Source: Gemmatimonadales bacterium (GTDB lineage: Bacteria; Gemmatimonadota; Gemmatimonadetes; Palauibacterales; Palauibacteraceae). From it: a stretch of 39,899 nt of DNA. Below are positions 31,452 through 39,899 of this stretch, piece after piece (positions within the stretch are counted from its first letter, which is position 1; every line of letters starts with the position of its first letter). Below the pieces are notes generated by a model. It was given only the letters and a program-made list of their open reading frames with translations, was not told where the DNA came from and did no database searches. Location: contig VXOJ01000001.1 in NCBI GenBank assembly GCA_009840115.1, positions 1-39,899 of the forward strand, in the 5' to 3' direction. A program made the position numbers and the translations under genes.

Positions 31452-31529
31452 CAATCGGCGTATTAAAAGATGTATCCGCATAACACGCTAAGCACGGAAC
31501 CCGCTGTGTGGCAAGCGGCGGGAACCCGT

Positions 31530-32975
31530 TCAGGAGTCGCGCCAGCGCACCGATTCGCGGGTGATCCCGTCCACCGTGCGGGCGCCGAGAAGCGCCATCG
31601 TGCGCCGGAACCCGTCGTCGAACCACTTGAGGACGAGGTCCACGCCCCGCTCGCCGCCGGCACCGAGCGCGTAGAAGTAGGCGCGGCCCGTCAGACAGGC
31701 CTTCGCCCCGAGCGCGACGGCCTTCGCGATGTCGCTGCCGCGGCGGATCCCGCCGTCGATGAGGACATCGAGCCGGTCCCCGACCGCGTCCGCCACCGGT
31801 TGCACCAGCTCCAGCGTCGGGGGCGCGTCATCGAGCTGCCGTCCGCCGTGGTTCGAGATCACGATCCCCTCCGCGCCGGCGTCCGCCGCGAGGACGGCAT
31901 CCTCCACCGTCTGGATGCCCTTGATGACGATGGGACCATCCCAGATCGAGCGCAGCCAGTCCACGTCATCCCAGGCCAGCTTCGGATCGAACTGCTCGTT
32001 CACATACTGCGCGAGACCCATGGCGTCGACGCCCCCCGCCCCGCCCGCCGCGTCCCGGCTCACGGCGCTCGAGAAGATGATCGGCTCCGACGTGAGGAAG
32101 TCCCACGTCCAGCCGGGTTTGCGGATGCCGTCCACGAAGGTGTCGAGGCCGAGTTGCGGCGGGAGCGTGAAGCCGTAGCGCACGTCCCGCTCGCGCCGCC
32201 CGAGCACCGCGACATCGACCGTGAGCAGGAGCGCCTCGTAGCCGGACTCGCGGGCCCGCTCGACGAGTTCCGCGACCAGGCCGCGGTCCTTCCACACGTA
32301 GACCTGGAACCATCGGGGACCGGAACTGACGGCCGCCACCTCCTCGATCGAGCGGGTGCCGAGCGTCGAGAGGCTGTACGTGATCCCCGCCCGCGCCGCG
32401 GCCCGGGCCACGGCGAGTTCGCCCTCCGAGTCCGCGATGCGGCTGAACCCGGTGGGGGCGAGGATGAGCGGCAGCGGGTGGCGCCGGCCGAGGACCGTGA
32501 CGCCGGGGTCCACGTTCGTCACATCCCGCAGGACGCGGGGCCGGAACTCGAGCCGGTGGAAGGCGTTGCAGTTCCGCCCCTGGGTGCGCTCGTCCTCCGC
32601 CGCCCCGTCGATGTAGCCGAACACCCCGCGCGGGAGCCGGCGGCGCGCGACCTCCCGCAGGTCCTCGACGCTCGCGCAGCGGCCGAGCCGGCGCGCGACG
32701 GGGCTCAACTCGAGCTTCCTGAAGCGGACGACGGAGCGCAGCGTCTTCAGCATCGAGACCTCCGAGACCCCGAACGCCACGGCGAAGAGCGTGCCTGCGG
32801 CAAAGCCGAGGATCGCGAGCACGGGAGGCCAGATGTCCACGAGCGACGCCATGGGAAGTCCCCCCGGCAGCGTGTCGGCGAGGATCTCGATGACCGCCCC
32901 GACGAACGCTCCGGCGAGGGCCCACAGCAGGGCCATGCGGACGACCCCGCGGATGTGTCGTCGCCTCTTCTTCAC
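31530..32975 (-). CDS. Membrane-anchored FMN-dependent 2-hydroxyacid (lactate-type) dehydrogenase
   Basis: 481 aa. GTG at 32975 overlaps the stop of the upstream gene (GTGA). Residues 1-75 form a basic start (MKKRRRH) and two hydrophobic helices (about 14-30 and 48-68) that are not part of the family. From about residue 80 the protein is a complete FMN alpha-hydroxyacid dehydrogenase/oxidase: ELSPVARRLGRCASVEDLRE, VFGYIDGAAEDE, LAPTGFSRIAD, then PIVIKGIQT, SNHGGRQLDD (catalytic His 376) and VLIDGGIRRGSDIAKAVALG for FMN phosphate. It oxidises an L-2-hydroxyacid to the 2-oxoacid, with lactate to pyruvate the best-known case. The helices may tie it to the quinone pool. PEP synthase in the same operon could use the pyruvate. 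Confidence 0.9.
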   Translation of the reverse strand: MKKRRRHIRGVVRMALLWALAGAFVGAVIEILADTLPGGLPMASLVDIWPPVLAILGFAAGTLFAVAFGVSEVSMLKTLRSVVRFRKLELSPVARRLGRCASVEDLREVARRRLPRGVFGYIDGAAEDERTQGRNCNAFHRLEFRPRVLRDVTNVDPGVTVLGRRHPLPLILAPTGFSRIADSEGELAVARAAARAGITYSLSTLGTRSIEEVAAVSSGPRWFQVYVWKDRGLVAELVERARESGYEALLLTVDVAVLGRRERDVRYGFTLPPQLGLDTFVDGIRKPGWTWDFLTSEPIIFSSAVSRDAAGGAGGVDAMGLAQYVNEQFDPKLAWDDVDWLRSIWDGPIVIKGIQTVEDAVLAADAGAEGIVISNHGGRQLDDAPPTLELVQPVADAVGDRLDVLIDGGIRRGSDIAKAVALGAKACLTGRAYFYALGAGGERGVDLVLKWFDDGFRRTMALLGARTVDGITRESVRWRDS

Positions 32976-34384
32976 GGCTCCCTCCCGACCCGGGCGTCGG
33001 CTTCGATCTCCACCCGGTATCCTGACCCGATGAGACCCGCCTGGACCAGCGTGTTGACGGGACGGATGCCGCCGAAACGGTGCCCGTGCGCGCGGGCCAC
33101 GGGCTCCCAGTCCGCCAGTTCCGGTACGAAGATCCGGGTCCGGACCACGTCCTCGAGGCGTCCTCCCAGCGCTTCGATCGCCCCCTCGATCTTGTCGATG
33201 ACGAAGTGCGTCTGCGAGGCGGGGTCGTCCCCTCCGACCAGGCGGTCCCCGTGCGTGGCCGTCGTCCCGGAGACCGCAATGCGATCGCCCGTTCGCACCG
33301 CCCGGCTGTAGCCCGCGATGTCCTCCCACACCGTGCCGGAGTCCACGCGCGTCCGGCCCCCGGTCCCGGTCCGGACGGGATACGGCGACGGCAGCTCGTC
33401 CAGGTGATCGCTCAGGTCGCCCGCCGCCGTCAGGTAGGGAGGCCGCCGATACTCGTCTCCGCAGTCTCCCGGAACGGGGTCCAGCGACCCGCTCGCCGCC
33501 GCCAGCGTTTTTCGGTCCGCCGCGTCGAGCTTCAGCGACGAGAGGCGCAGGTTGTCGGCGATGTGCTCGCGGCGCCCCAGCCGCGCGCCGATGATCACGC
33601 CCGCCACGGCGGGCCGGTCGAGGATGGCGCGCGCCGCGACGTTCGCCATCGAGACGCCGTGCTTCTGCGCCACCGCCCGGACCGCGGCGAGCAGAATCTG
33701 AAGCCGGCCCCAGCCGCCCGCCGCCTCGACGAAGCGGCGGTACTTCATCTCGGACCACGTCTTCACGCCGTCCGCCCCCGGGTCCTCCACGTCGAACCAG
33801 CGCTCGGTCAGGAGGCCGCCCGCCAGCGTTCCGTAGGCGAGAAGCTGGACCCCGTGCCTGAGACAGACCTCCGTCATCGCGCCGGCGGCCCGTCCGTCGA
33901 GAAGGGAATAGGAGACCTGGTTCGAGACCACGTCGATGCCGGTGTGGAGCACCATGTCGAGGTGGACGGCGTCGAAGTTCGTGAGTCCGAGGTGTCGAAT
34001 CAGCCCTTCGTCCTTCAGTTCCTGGAGGGCGAACAGGCAGTCGAGCCAGCTCGGATCGGCGTAGTGCCAGGCGTGGAACTGGAGGAGGTCGATCGCGTCC
34101 GCCCGCAGCCGCCGCAGCGACCGCTCCACGGCTTCGCGCACCGTCTCCGGCATGTGCGGACCCGGCGCGGGCGTCCACTTGGTGAGGAGTTGCATGTCTC
34201 CGTCGCGATGCGGGGCCCGGGACACGCACGCACCGGCAATCTCCTCGGCCGAACCGTAGTGGTCCGCCATGTCGAACGTCGTGAAGCCGGCCGCCGTGTA
34301 GGCATCCATGGCAGCCGCGGCGGCCTCGATGTCGATCGGGCCCTCGCGTTCCAGGTCGGCGACCTGCCACAGTCCGGTCAGCAC
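32972..34384 (-). CDS. Aldo/keto reductase fused to a RidA domain
   Basis: 470 aa. Residues 1-310 are an aldo/keto reductase with the full catalytic tetrad D38 and Y43 (TFDMADHYG), K69 (LLTKWTP) and H104 (LLQFHAWHY), so NADPH-dependent carbonyl reduction is likely. Residues about 340-470 are a RidA/YjgF domain (WEDIAGYSRAVRTGDRIAV, GAIEALGGRLEDVVRTRIFV, VEIEADAR), whose Arg and Glu (R in VVRTRIF, E in VEIEAD) are those used for imine/enamine deamination. GTG at 34384 is the only standard start; the frame upstream (RRELAPGLEISR) still looks like the family, so a non-standard CTG may be used. The product overlaps the FMN dehydrogenase gene by 4 nt. Fusion of these two domains is unusual in itself. 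Confidence 0.9.
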   Translation of the reverse strand: MLTGLWQVADLEREGPIDIEAAAAAMDAYTAAGFTTFDMADHYGSAEEIAGACVSRAPHRDGDMQLLTKWTPAPGPHMPETVREAVERSLRRLRADAIDLLQFHAWHYADPSWLDCLFALQELKDEGLIRHLGLTNFDAVHLDMVLHTGIDVVSNQVSYSLLDGRAAGAMTEVCLRHGVQLLAYGTLAGGLLTERWFDVEDPGADGVKTWSEMKYRRFVEAAGGWGRLQILLAAVRAVAQKHGVSMANVAARAILDRPAVAGVIIGARLGRREHIADNLRLSSLKLDAADRKTLAAASGSLDPVPGDCGDEYRRPPYLTAAGDLSDHLDELPSPYPVRTGTGGRTRVDSGTVWEDIAGYSRAVRTGDRIAVSGTTATHGDRLVGGDDPASQTHFVIDKIEGAIEALGGRLEDVVRTRIFVPELADWEPVARAHGHRFGGIRPVNTLVQAGLIGSGYRVEIEADARVGREP

Positions 34385-34427
34385 CCGCGAGATCTCCAGG
34401 CCGGGAGCCAGTTCCCGGCGCTCCGGC

Positions 34428-35942
34428 CTACTCAGGAGGCAACTCGCGGAAGAGGCGGTCGACGTCCGCGCCGGAGGCCCGCAGCGTTCGCATCTTGCGG
34501 ATGAAAATGAGCGATCCCAGCGCCATGACGCTGATCCAGAGCGGCGTCGAGTGGAAATACCACGCCGCGACGTCCGCCGTGAGGTCCTTCGCCAGGTGGG
34601 TCACGAGAAACGTCCCCAGCAGCACGATTCCCGCCACGCACACGCACGTTCGCGCCGCCGGGCCGCGGAGCACGCGGAAGTTCGCGGCGATCTCCGGGTT
34701 CCGCCGCGGGAGGACGAGCACGGAGAGGCACATGAGGAGGAAGTTGACGAGCATCGACGTGACCATGATGTCGACGCCCAGGAAGAAGTCACCCGCGAAT
34801 TCGCTGCCGACGATCGCGACGGAGGCCAGCGCGGTCGAGAGGAGGATCGCGGCGTGCGGCGTACGGTGTGTCGGGTGCACCCGGGCGAGGCCCGACGGAA
34901 AGATCCCGTCCTCGGCCCACGCGAAGACGAGGCGCGAGACGGAGAGGATCATCGCCGGCAGGTCGTTGATGAGGGCGATCGCGGCGCCCGCCACGATGAG
35001 CACCGTCCACCACGGCGGGAGCACGTAGCCGAGGAGTCCCGGAGCGGTGAGGTCCTGTTCCTGCGCCCGCGCCCACACGAACTCCCACGGGACCGTGTGA
35101 TAGACGGCGGCCGTGAACAGCAGGTAGTAGGCGCCCACGATGAAGACCGCGAGGCCGATCGCGAGGGGGAGCGCCCGGTTCGGATTCCGTGCCTCACCGC
35201 CGGCCTGCGCGATCGCGTCGAAGCCGACGAAGCTGGCGAAGAGGAGGCCGGCAGCGGCGAGGAAGCCGGCCGGGCCGAGCGGCGGGGGCGCGGCCGTGGG
35301 TACCTCCACGCCTTCCCGCGCGAGCAGCGCCGCCGCGAAGTCGCCCTGGTCGAACGAAAATCCGGCCACGATGACGATCGCGCCGAGCGCGAACATGACG
35401 ACCATCAGCGGCAGCACGGTGCGTTCGTAGGCCCTGAGGCCACGCAGGTTCACCCAGGCGAACGCCCACAGCATCGCGAGCGCCAGAGCCACCCGGACCG
35501 CACCCGTGTCCAGCGCCCCGGCCAGACCCGCCATCCCAATGGCGTCCGCGATGTCCCGCAGGAACGGGACGATGAGGTAGGAGACGACGCCGATGACGAT
35601 GGAGAGGCCGAACCACTGCGAGAAGCTCGCCACGAAGCCCCAGTACGGACCGAGCGCCCGGCTCGCGAAGACGTAGCTCCCGCCGGCGCGCGGCATGGCC
35701 GAGGCGAGGATCGCGTAGGCGAGCCCGGCGAGCACGGCCGGAAGGGCGCCGAAGGCGAACGCCGGGAGCACGTTCTCCGCGATCCCGGGCACGTTCCGCT
35801 GGATCATGACGGGGACCACGTTGATCCCGGCCCCCAGCATCGAGCAGATCCCCGTCGCCGCGAGGCCCCACAGTCCGAGTTGGCGCGCGAGCCCCGTTCC
35901 GGCGCCCCCCGGGGCCCCCGCGTCTCCGTTCGTCGCCCTCAC
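34428..35942 (-). CDS. APC superfamily amino-acid/organocation permease
   Basis: 504 aa, about 12 transmembrane helices. GTG at 35942 overlaps the stop of the PEP synthase gene (GTGA). The helix-1 motif is [19 protein letters not shown], followed by [20 protein letters not shown] and helix 6 [20 protein letters not shown], the typical APC-family signatures. Substrates of close relatives are amino acids or polyamines, which cannot be settled here. It is the second gene of a unit with PEP synthase, the AKR-RidA fusion and the FMN dehydrogenase. RidA guards against reactive enamines made during amino-acid breakdown, so an amino acid (for example serine or threonine) converted to a 2-oxoacid would make sense, but this is inference. 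Confidence 0.93.
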   Translation of the reverse strand: MRATNGDAGAPGGAGTGLARQLGLWGLAATGICSMLGAGINVVPVMIQRNVPGIAENVLPAFAFGALPAVLAGLAYAILASAMPRAGGSYVFASRALGPYWGFVASFSQWFGLSIVIGVVSYLIVPFLRDIADAIGMAGLAGALDTGAVRVALALAMLWAFAWVNLRGLRAYERTVLPLMVVMFALGAIVIVAGFSFDQGDFAAALLAREGVEVPTAAPPPLGPAGFLAAAGLLFASFVGFDAIAQAGGEARNPNRALPLAIGLAVFIVGAYYLLFTAAVYHTVPWEFVWARAQEQDLTAPGLLGYVLPPWWTVLIVAGAAIALINDLPAMILSVSRLVFAWAEDGIFPSGLARVHPTHRTPHAAILLSTALASVAIVGSEFAGDFFLGVDIMVTSMLVNFLLMCLSVLVLPRRNPEIAANFRVLRGPAARTCVCVAGIVLLGTFLVTHLAKDLTADVAAWYFHSTPLWISVMALGSLIFIRKMRTLRASGADVDRLFRELPPE

Positions 35943-38365
35943 ACTTCCTCCCCCGCGAGGAACATCCACGTCTCGACGGCCGTGTCCGGGTTCAGCGACA
36001 TGCTCTCGATCCCCTCCTCCACGAGCCAGCGCGCGAGATCCGGGTGGTCCGACGGCCCCTGCCCGCAGATCCCGATGTACTTGCCCGCCTTCGCGCAGGC
36101 GCGGATCGCCATCGAGAGGGTCGCCTTCACCGCGGCGTCGCGCTCGTCGAAGATGTCGGCGATCAACCCGGAATCGCGGTCGAGGCCGAGGGTAAGCTGC
36201 GTCATGTCGTTCGACCCGATCGACATCCCGTCGAAGTGCTCCAGGAACTCGTCGGCGAGCAGGGCGTTCGAGGGAAGTTCGCACATCATGATGAGCTGCA
36301 GGCCGTCCTCCCCGCGGGCGAGGCCGTTCTCCGCCAGGAGGTCGACGACGGCCCGCGCCTCGGCCACGGTGCGGACGAAGGGGACCATCACCCACACGTT
36401 GTCGAGCCCGATCCCCTCGCGAACCCTCCGCAGCGCCCGGCATTCGAGTTCGAAGGCGGGCCGAAAACTCTCCGACACATAGCGGGACGCGCCGCGGAAG
36501 CCGAGCATCGGGTTCTCCTCGCGCGGCTCGTAGCGGCGGCCGCCGATGAGGTCCGCGTATTCGTTCGACTTGAAGTCGGACAGGCGCACGATGACGGGCT
36601 CGGGGGCGAAGGCCGCGGCGATCGTGGCGATGCCCTCGGTCAGCTTCTCGACGTAGAACTCGACCGGGTCGGGGTAACCGGCGTGCTGCAGGCGGATCTC
36701 CCGCCGGAGATCGTCCGGCAGGTCTTTGAAGTCGAGCAGCGCCTGCGGATGGACGCCGATCATGCGGTTGATGATGAACTCGAGCCGGGCGAGGCCGACC
36801 CCCGAGTTGGGGATGGAGGCGAAGTCGAACGCGCGGTCGGGGTTCCCCACGTTGAGCATGATCTTGAGCGGGATCTCCGGCATGGCGCCGAGCCGGATCT
36901 CACCTTCCTCGAAGTCGAGCAGCCCTTCGTAGACGTAGCCCGCGTCGCCCTCGGCGCAGGACACCGTCACGTCGCCGGCCTCCGCCAGTTGCGCCGTCGC
37001 GTCGCCGCAGCCGACGACCGCGGGGATGCCGAGTTCGCGCGCGATGATCGCGGCGTGACAGGTGCGGCCGCCGCGGTTCGTGACGATGGCGGCGGACTGC
37101 TTCATCATCGGTTCCCAGTCCGGGTCCGTCATATCCGTGACGAGCACGTCGCCGCGCCGGAAGCGCGCGATCTCCGAGGCGGACTCGATGACGCGCGCCG
37201 GGCCGCCTCCGATCCGGCCGCCGATGCTGCGCCCCTCGGCCAGCACCCGGCCCCGCTCCTTGAGCGTGAAGCGCGAGATGACGCCTCCCGCGCGGCTCTG
37301 CACGGTTTCCGGACGCGCCTGCAGGATCCGCAACGCGCCGTCGATGCCGTCGCGGGCCCACTCGATGTCCATGGGCCGGCCGTAGTGGTCCTCGATGAGG
37401 AGCGCCTGGCGGGCGAGTTCGTGCACCTCGTCGTCCGTCAGCGAGAAGCGCAGCCGGTCCTCCTCCGGAACGTCGACCGTCCGGACGGATGCGGCTTCGC
37501 CCCCGGCGGCCGCTCCCGATCCGGCCTCGGAGCGGGCCCCCGAGCCGGCGTAGACGAGCTTGATCGCCTTGCCTCCGAGGTTCCGGCGGAGGATCGCATG
37601 GCGGCCGGCGCGCAGGGCCGGCTTGTAGACGTAGAACTCGTCCGGGTTCACGCTCCCCTGCACGACCGTTTCGCCGAGACCGTAGGCGCTCGTGATGAAC
37701 ACGACGTCCCGGAAACCGGACTCCGTATCCAGCGTGAACATCACCCCGCTCGAACCGCGGTCCGCGCGGGCCATGCGCTGGACGCCGACGGAGAGCGCCA
37801 CGTCGCGGTGCGCGAATCCCTGGTGCACCCGGTAGGCGATGGCCCGGTCGCTGAACAGCGAGCCGTAGACGTGGTGGACCGCCCGCAGCACCGCGTCGAC
37901 GCCGCGGACGTTGAGCAGGGTGTCCTGCTGCCCGGCGAAGGAAGCCTCGGGGAGATCCTCGGCCGTGGCCGAGGAGCGCACGGCGACGGAGATGTCGTCC
38001 CCGGACCCGCTGCCGGCCGACCCGTCGCCGCCGGCGCCCAGTTCGCGGTAGGCCCTTCCGATCCGGGCGGCGAGTTCCGGCGGGAGCGGCGTATCGGCGA
38101 TCCATTCGCGGATCTCGCGGCCCGCACGGGCAAGCGCCCCGAGGTCCTCGACATCCAGCGTATCGAGCACGGCGTGGATGCGTTCTCCGAGTTCGCCCGA
38201 GAGGAAGTCGCGGTACGCCCGGGCGGTGATCGCGAAGCCGCCGGGCACGTCCACGCCCGCGGCGGAGAGATGGGAGATCATCTCGCCGAGCGACGCGTTC
38301 TTCCCCCCGACGGATTCGAGATCGGCGAGTCCGATCGACTCGAATGGCGCGATGTACCCGGTCAC
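35939..38365 (-). CDS. ppsA: Phosphoenolpyruvate synthase (pyruvate, water dikinase)
   Basis: 808 aa (792 in E. coli). It makes PEP, AMP and phosphate from pyruvate and ATP, the entry step of gluconeogenesis from three-carbon acids. GTG at 38365 with GGGAG 6 nt before it is preferred to the ATG at 38419, which would leave only 23 nt to the divergent gene. Order: N-terminal ATP-grasp-like domain ([32 protein letters not shown]), central phosphohistidine domain [19 protein letters not shown] (H437 phospho-acceptor, T435 the Thr targeted by the regulator), C-terminal PEP-binding TIM barrel ([22 protein letters not shown] catalytic Cys). A low-complexity Gly/Ala/Ser insertion sits at about 276-292. 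It leads the operon that ends with the FMN dehydrogenase and is divergent from its regulator. Confidence 0.97.
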   Translation of the reverse strand: MTGYIAPFESIGLADLESVGGKNASLGEMISHLSAAGVDVPGGFAITARAYRDFLSGELGERIHAVLDTLDVEDLGALARAGREIREWIADTPLPPELAARIGRAYRELGAGGDGSAGSGSGDDISVAVRSSATAEDLPEASFAGQQDTLLNVRGVDAVLRAVHHVYGSLFSDRAIAYRVHQGFAHRDVALSVGVQRMARADRGSSGVMFTLDTESGFRDVVFITSAYGLGETVVQGSVNPDEFYVYKPALRAGRHAILRRNLGGKAIKLVYAGSGARSEAGSGAAAGGEAASVRTVDVPEEDRLRFSLTDDEVHELARQALLIEDHYGRPMDIEWARDGIDGALRILQARPETVQSRAGGVISRFTLKERGRVLAEGRSIGGRIGGGPARVIESASEIARFRRGDVLVTDMTDPDWEPMMKQSAAIVTNRGGRTCHAAIIARELGIPAVVGCGDATAQLAEAGDVTVSCAEGDAGYVYEGLLDFEEGEIRLGAMPEIPLKIMLNVGNPDRAFDFASIPNSGVGLARLEFIINRMIGVHPQALLDFKDLPDDLRREIRLQHAGYPDPVEFYVEKLTEGIATIAAAFAPEPVIVRLSDFKSNEYADLIGGRRYEPREENPMLGFRGASRYVSESFRPAFELECRALRRVREGIGLDNVWVMVPFVRTVAEARAVVDLLAENGLARGEDGLQLIMMCELPSNALLADEFLEHFDGMSIGSNDMTQLTLGLDRDSGLIADIFDERDAAVKATLSMAIRACAKAGKYIGICGQGPSDHPDLARWLVEEGIESMSLNPDTAVETWMFLAGEEV

Positions 38366-38408
38366 GGCGACTCCCAACCCCGGCCTCCCGGCGACCGTGA
38401 GCGGTTGT

Positions 38409-38430
38409 CTCCGGCCCATACAGGCCGGAG
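38409..38430. promoter_or_regulatory. Inverted repeat between divergent ppsA and ppsR
   Basis: CTCCGGCC (38409-38416) and GGCCGGAG (38423-38430) are exact complements around a 6-nt loop. The right arm ends 12 nt before the ppsR start and holds the only GGAG near it, so in RNA the stem would cover the ribosome site of ppsR. As DNA it would be an operator shared by the two divergent genes. Confidence 0.5.
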
Positions 38431-38442
38431 AATCAGTGTACG

Positions 38443-39279
38443 ATGACCCAGCGAACGGTGTTCTTCGTCTCGGACCACTCGGGCGTCACGGCCGAGACCC
38501 TCGGCCACAGCCTGATCGCGCAGTTCGACGCCCTCGAATTCACGAAAATCACCGTACCATTCGTCTCCACCGTCGACAAGGCGAAACGCGCCGCCCGGAA
38601 CATCAACACGACGGCGCGCGTGCAGGGGTCGCCGCCCATCGTCTTCAGCACCCTCGTGAAGGAGGACGTGCGCGACACGGTGCGGGAGATCGTGGAGGAG
38701 ACCGACGCCCTCTTCCTGGACTTCTTCGACTCCTTCCTGGACCCGCTCGAGAAGGAATTCGGCCACAAGTCGCAGCACGCCATGGGGGTGTCCCACAGCA
38801 TCCAGAACTACCGGGAATACGACCGCCGCATCGAGGCGATGAACTTTGCCCTCTCTCACGACGACGGCTCGAACCCGACGGGATACGACCGGGCCGACCT
38901 CGTGCTGGTCGGCGTGTCGAGATCGGGGAAGACCCCGACGTGCCTCTATCTCGCGCTCCAGTACGGCGTGTTCGCCGCCAACTACCCTCTCACGGGAAGC
39001 GACCTGGAGGAGCGGCGGATCCCGCCCCCCCTCTTCGACCACCGCGACAAGATCTACGGGCTCACGATCGAGCCCCAGCGCCTCGGGGAGTTGCGGAGCG
39101 CGCGCGGCATCGGCCGCCGCTACGCCTCGCCCCGCCAGGTGAGTTTCGAGATCCGCCAGGCGCAGTCGCTGTTCGAGCGCCTCGACATCCCCTTCATCGA
39201 CGCGACCCGCTGCTCGATCGAGGAACTGGCCAGCCGGATCCTCGACGCGACCCGCCTCGAGCGGCGCACGACTTCGTGA
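38443..39279 (+). CDS. ppsR: PEP synthase regulatory kinase/phosphorylase (PpsR/PSRP)
   Basis: 278 aa, the family length. It is the bifunctional enzyme (formerly DUF299) that inactivates PEP synthase by ADP-dependent phosphorylation of a Thr near the catalytic His and reactivates it by phosphate-dependent removal. Evidence: the conserved start [47 protein letters not shown], and the P-loop [17 protein letters not shown] (G157-T164), then [10 protein letters not shown] and the C-terminal [19 protein letters not shown]. The partner PEP synthase is divergent, and its TCH site (T435-H437) is intact. The inverted repeat at 38409-38430 lies at its ribosome site. It ends 26 nt before the next plus-strand gene. 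Confidence 0.97.
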   Translation: MTQRTVFFVSDHSGVTAETLGHSLIAQFDALEFTKITVPFVSTVDKAKRAARNINTTARVQGSPPIVFSTLVKEDVRDTVREIVEETDALFLDFFDSFLDPLEKEFGHKSQHAMGVSHSIQNYREYDRRIEAMNFALSHDDGSNPTGYDRADLVLVGVSRSGKTPTCLYLALQYGVFAANYPLTGSDLEERRIPPPLFDHRDKIYGLTIEPQRLGELRSARGIGRRYASPRQVSFEIRQAQSLFERLDIPFIDATRCSIEELASRILDATRLERRTTS

Positions 39280-39305
39280 TTCACTCTCCGACCGGAGGTC
39301 CCGCC

Positions 39306-39899
39306 ATGTGTGATTCCCGCAACCATTCGGCTCTCACCGCCCGTTCGGCGTTCGGCGTCCGTCCGGCTCTGGCCGTCCTGCCGACACTTCTCTTGCTCGC
39401 GCTCGCCGCGCCCGGAGCCGCCGCGCTCCCGCAGGAGGACGACGCCTCGCAGGCGTGGGATGTGACCGCGCCGCTCGGCGAGACGCGGGAGGTCGACTTC
39501 ACGACGGACGAGGGGACGTGGATGTCGGTCGACCTCGAGCCGGGGGGAGAGTGGCTCGTGTTCGACCTGCTCGGACACATCTACCGGCTTCCGGCCGAGG
39601 GGGGTGAAGCGGAGGTCCTCACGCAGAACACCGGCGTGGCCGTCAACTATCACCCCACCCTGTCGCCGGACGGATCGACGATCGCCTTCATCTCCGACCG
39701 CGGGGGACAGAGCAACCTGTGGCTGATGGACGCGGACGGCTCGAACCCGCGCCCGGTGTTCGAGGACCAGGGGCTGCGCGCATGGGAGCCGGCCTGGAGT
39801 CCCGACGGCAGATTCATCGTCGTGCGGCGCGCCTCGACGGGGCGCGGCGGCGGGGGCGGCGCGGGGCCGGGGTTGTGGATGTACTCCCGGGACGGGGGC
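39306..39899 (+). CDS. TolB/Tricorn-like beta-propeller exported protein, N-terminal part
   Basis: The first 198 codons are in the window; the frame is open to the right edge. ATG at 39306 has GGAGG 6-7 nt before it. The N-terminus has a long signal region (ALAVLPTLLLLALAAPGAAA) with cleavage near ALPQ. The mature part starts with WDVTAPLGETREVDFTTDEG and runs into PD40 repeats (HPTLSPDGSTIAFISDRGGQ, WEPAWSPDGRFIVV), followed by a glycine run. Proteins with this opening in related bacteria usually continue into an amidohydrolase (metal-dependent hydrolase) domain, but that part is outside the window. Envelope location is expected. The last visible residues are WMYSRDGG. Confidence 0.85.
   Translation, partial: MCDSRNHSALTARSAFGVRPALAVLPTLLLLALAAPGAAALPQEDDASQAWDVTAPLGETREVDFTTDEGTWMSVDLEPGGEWLVFDLLGHIYRLPAEGGEAEVLTQNTGVAVNYHPTLSPDGSTIAFISDRGGQSNLWLMDADGSNPRPVFEDQGLRAWEPAWSPDGRFIVVRRASTGRGGGGGAGPGLWMYSRDGG

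Noticed and set aside
36044..38446. Plus-strand open frame of 800 codons opposite PEP synthase
   Set aside because: PEP synthase has every catalytic motif on the minus strand; the opposite frame shows no recognisable sequence.
1..39899. tRNA, rRNA, CRISPR array, IS ends, phage genes
   Set aside because: I looked on both strands for clover-leaf-like segments, regularly spaced repeats and transposase domains, and saw none.

Overview
This is a very GC-rich, gene-dense bacterial window with no RNA genes, insertion sequences or CRISPR arrays that I can see. The mix of genes points to an environmental Gemmatimonadota-like organism, or a related GC-rich heterotroph: PadR plus permease-prefix operons, a DUF1592/DUF1552/ankyrin cluster, TolB-propeller metallohydrolases, TAXI-type TRAP transport, M56/BlaI pairs and many beta-propeller lipoproteins. 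The phylum call is an inference from gene content, not from a marker gene. Most neighbouring genes on the same strand are joined by 4-nt stop/start overlaps (ATGA or GTGA), so operons are easy to trace.

Layout. 1-1792 (minus): a PadR repressor, a permease-prefix membrane protein, a small MotA/TolQ-like membrane protein and a partial beta-propeller lipoprotein, behind a perfect 23-bp palindrome that is probably the PadR operator. 2010-4688 (plus): two tandem paralogous zinc-ribbon/coiled-coil proteins and a GroES-like protein. 4737-5279 (minus): an unknown exported or anchored protein. 5472-7337 (plus): translational GTPase TypA/BipA behind a readable sigma70-type promoter. 7347-13251 (minus): a lipoprotein, a P1 (DmpA-like) peptidase, a sodium:solute symporter, a TAXI binding protein and a fused TRAP permease, which looks like an uptake unit. 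13408-14117 (plus): an intact FitAB/VapBC-type toxin-antitoxin pair. 14139-18306 (minus): a diheme cytochrome c, a NorB/heme-copper-like subunit I and acetoacetyl-CoA synthetase, all translationally coupled. 18445-18757 (plus): an AbrB-type antitoxin followed by a decapitated vapC remnant. 18733-20516 (minus): a BlaI repressor and a BlaR1-type M56 peptidase whose C-terminal domain carries a c-type heme motif, with twin operators upstream.

20655-24898 (minus): an acyl-CoA ligase and a TolB/CehA-like metallohydrolase lipoprotein. 25028-31401 (minus): a GYD-domain protein, an ankyrin-repeat protein, a Tat-exported DUF1552 protein and a cytochrome-c-type DUF1592 protein. 31530-38365 (minus): PEP synthase, an APC permease, an aldo/keto reductase-RidA fusion and a membrane-anchored FMN 2-hydroxyacid dehydrogenase. 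The PEP synthase regulator PpsR is divergent at 38443-39279, and the plus-strand start of a Tricorn/TolB-propeller protein runs off the end. The last block reads as a 2-hydroxyacid to pyruvate to PEP (gluconeogenic) module under PpsR control.

The points most worth a second look are the NorB-like subunit, which lacks both the FeB glutamate and the second low-spin heme histidine (Met in its place); the BlaR1-like sensor with a CxxCH motif where a penicillin-binding domain would be; the AKR-RidA fusion coupled to a membrane-anchored flavin dehydrogenase; and the tandem zinc-ribbon paralogues beside an orphan GroES-like protein. No stretch longer than about 220 bases is without a gene.
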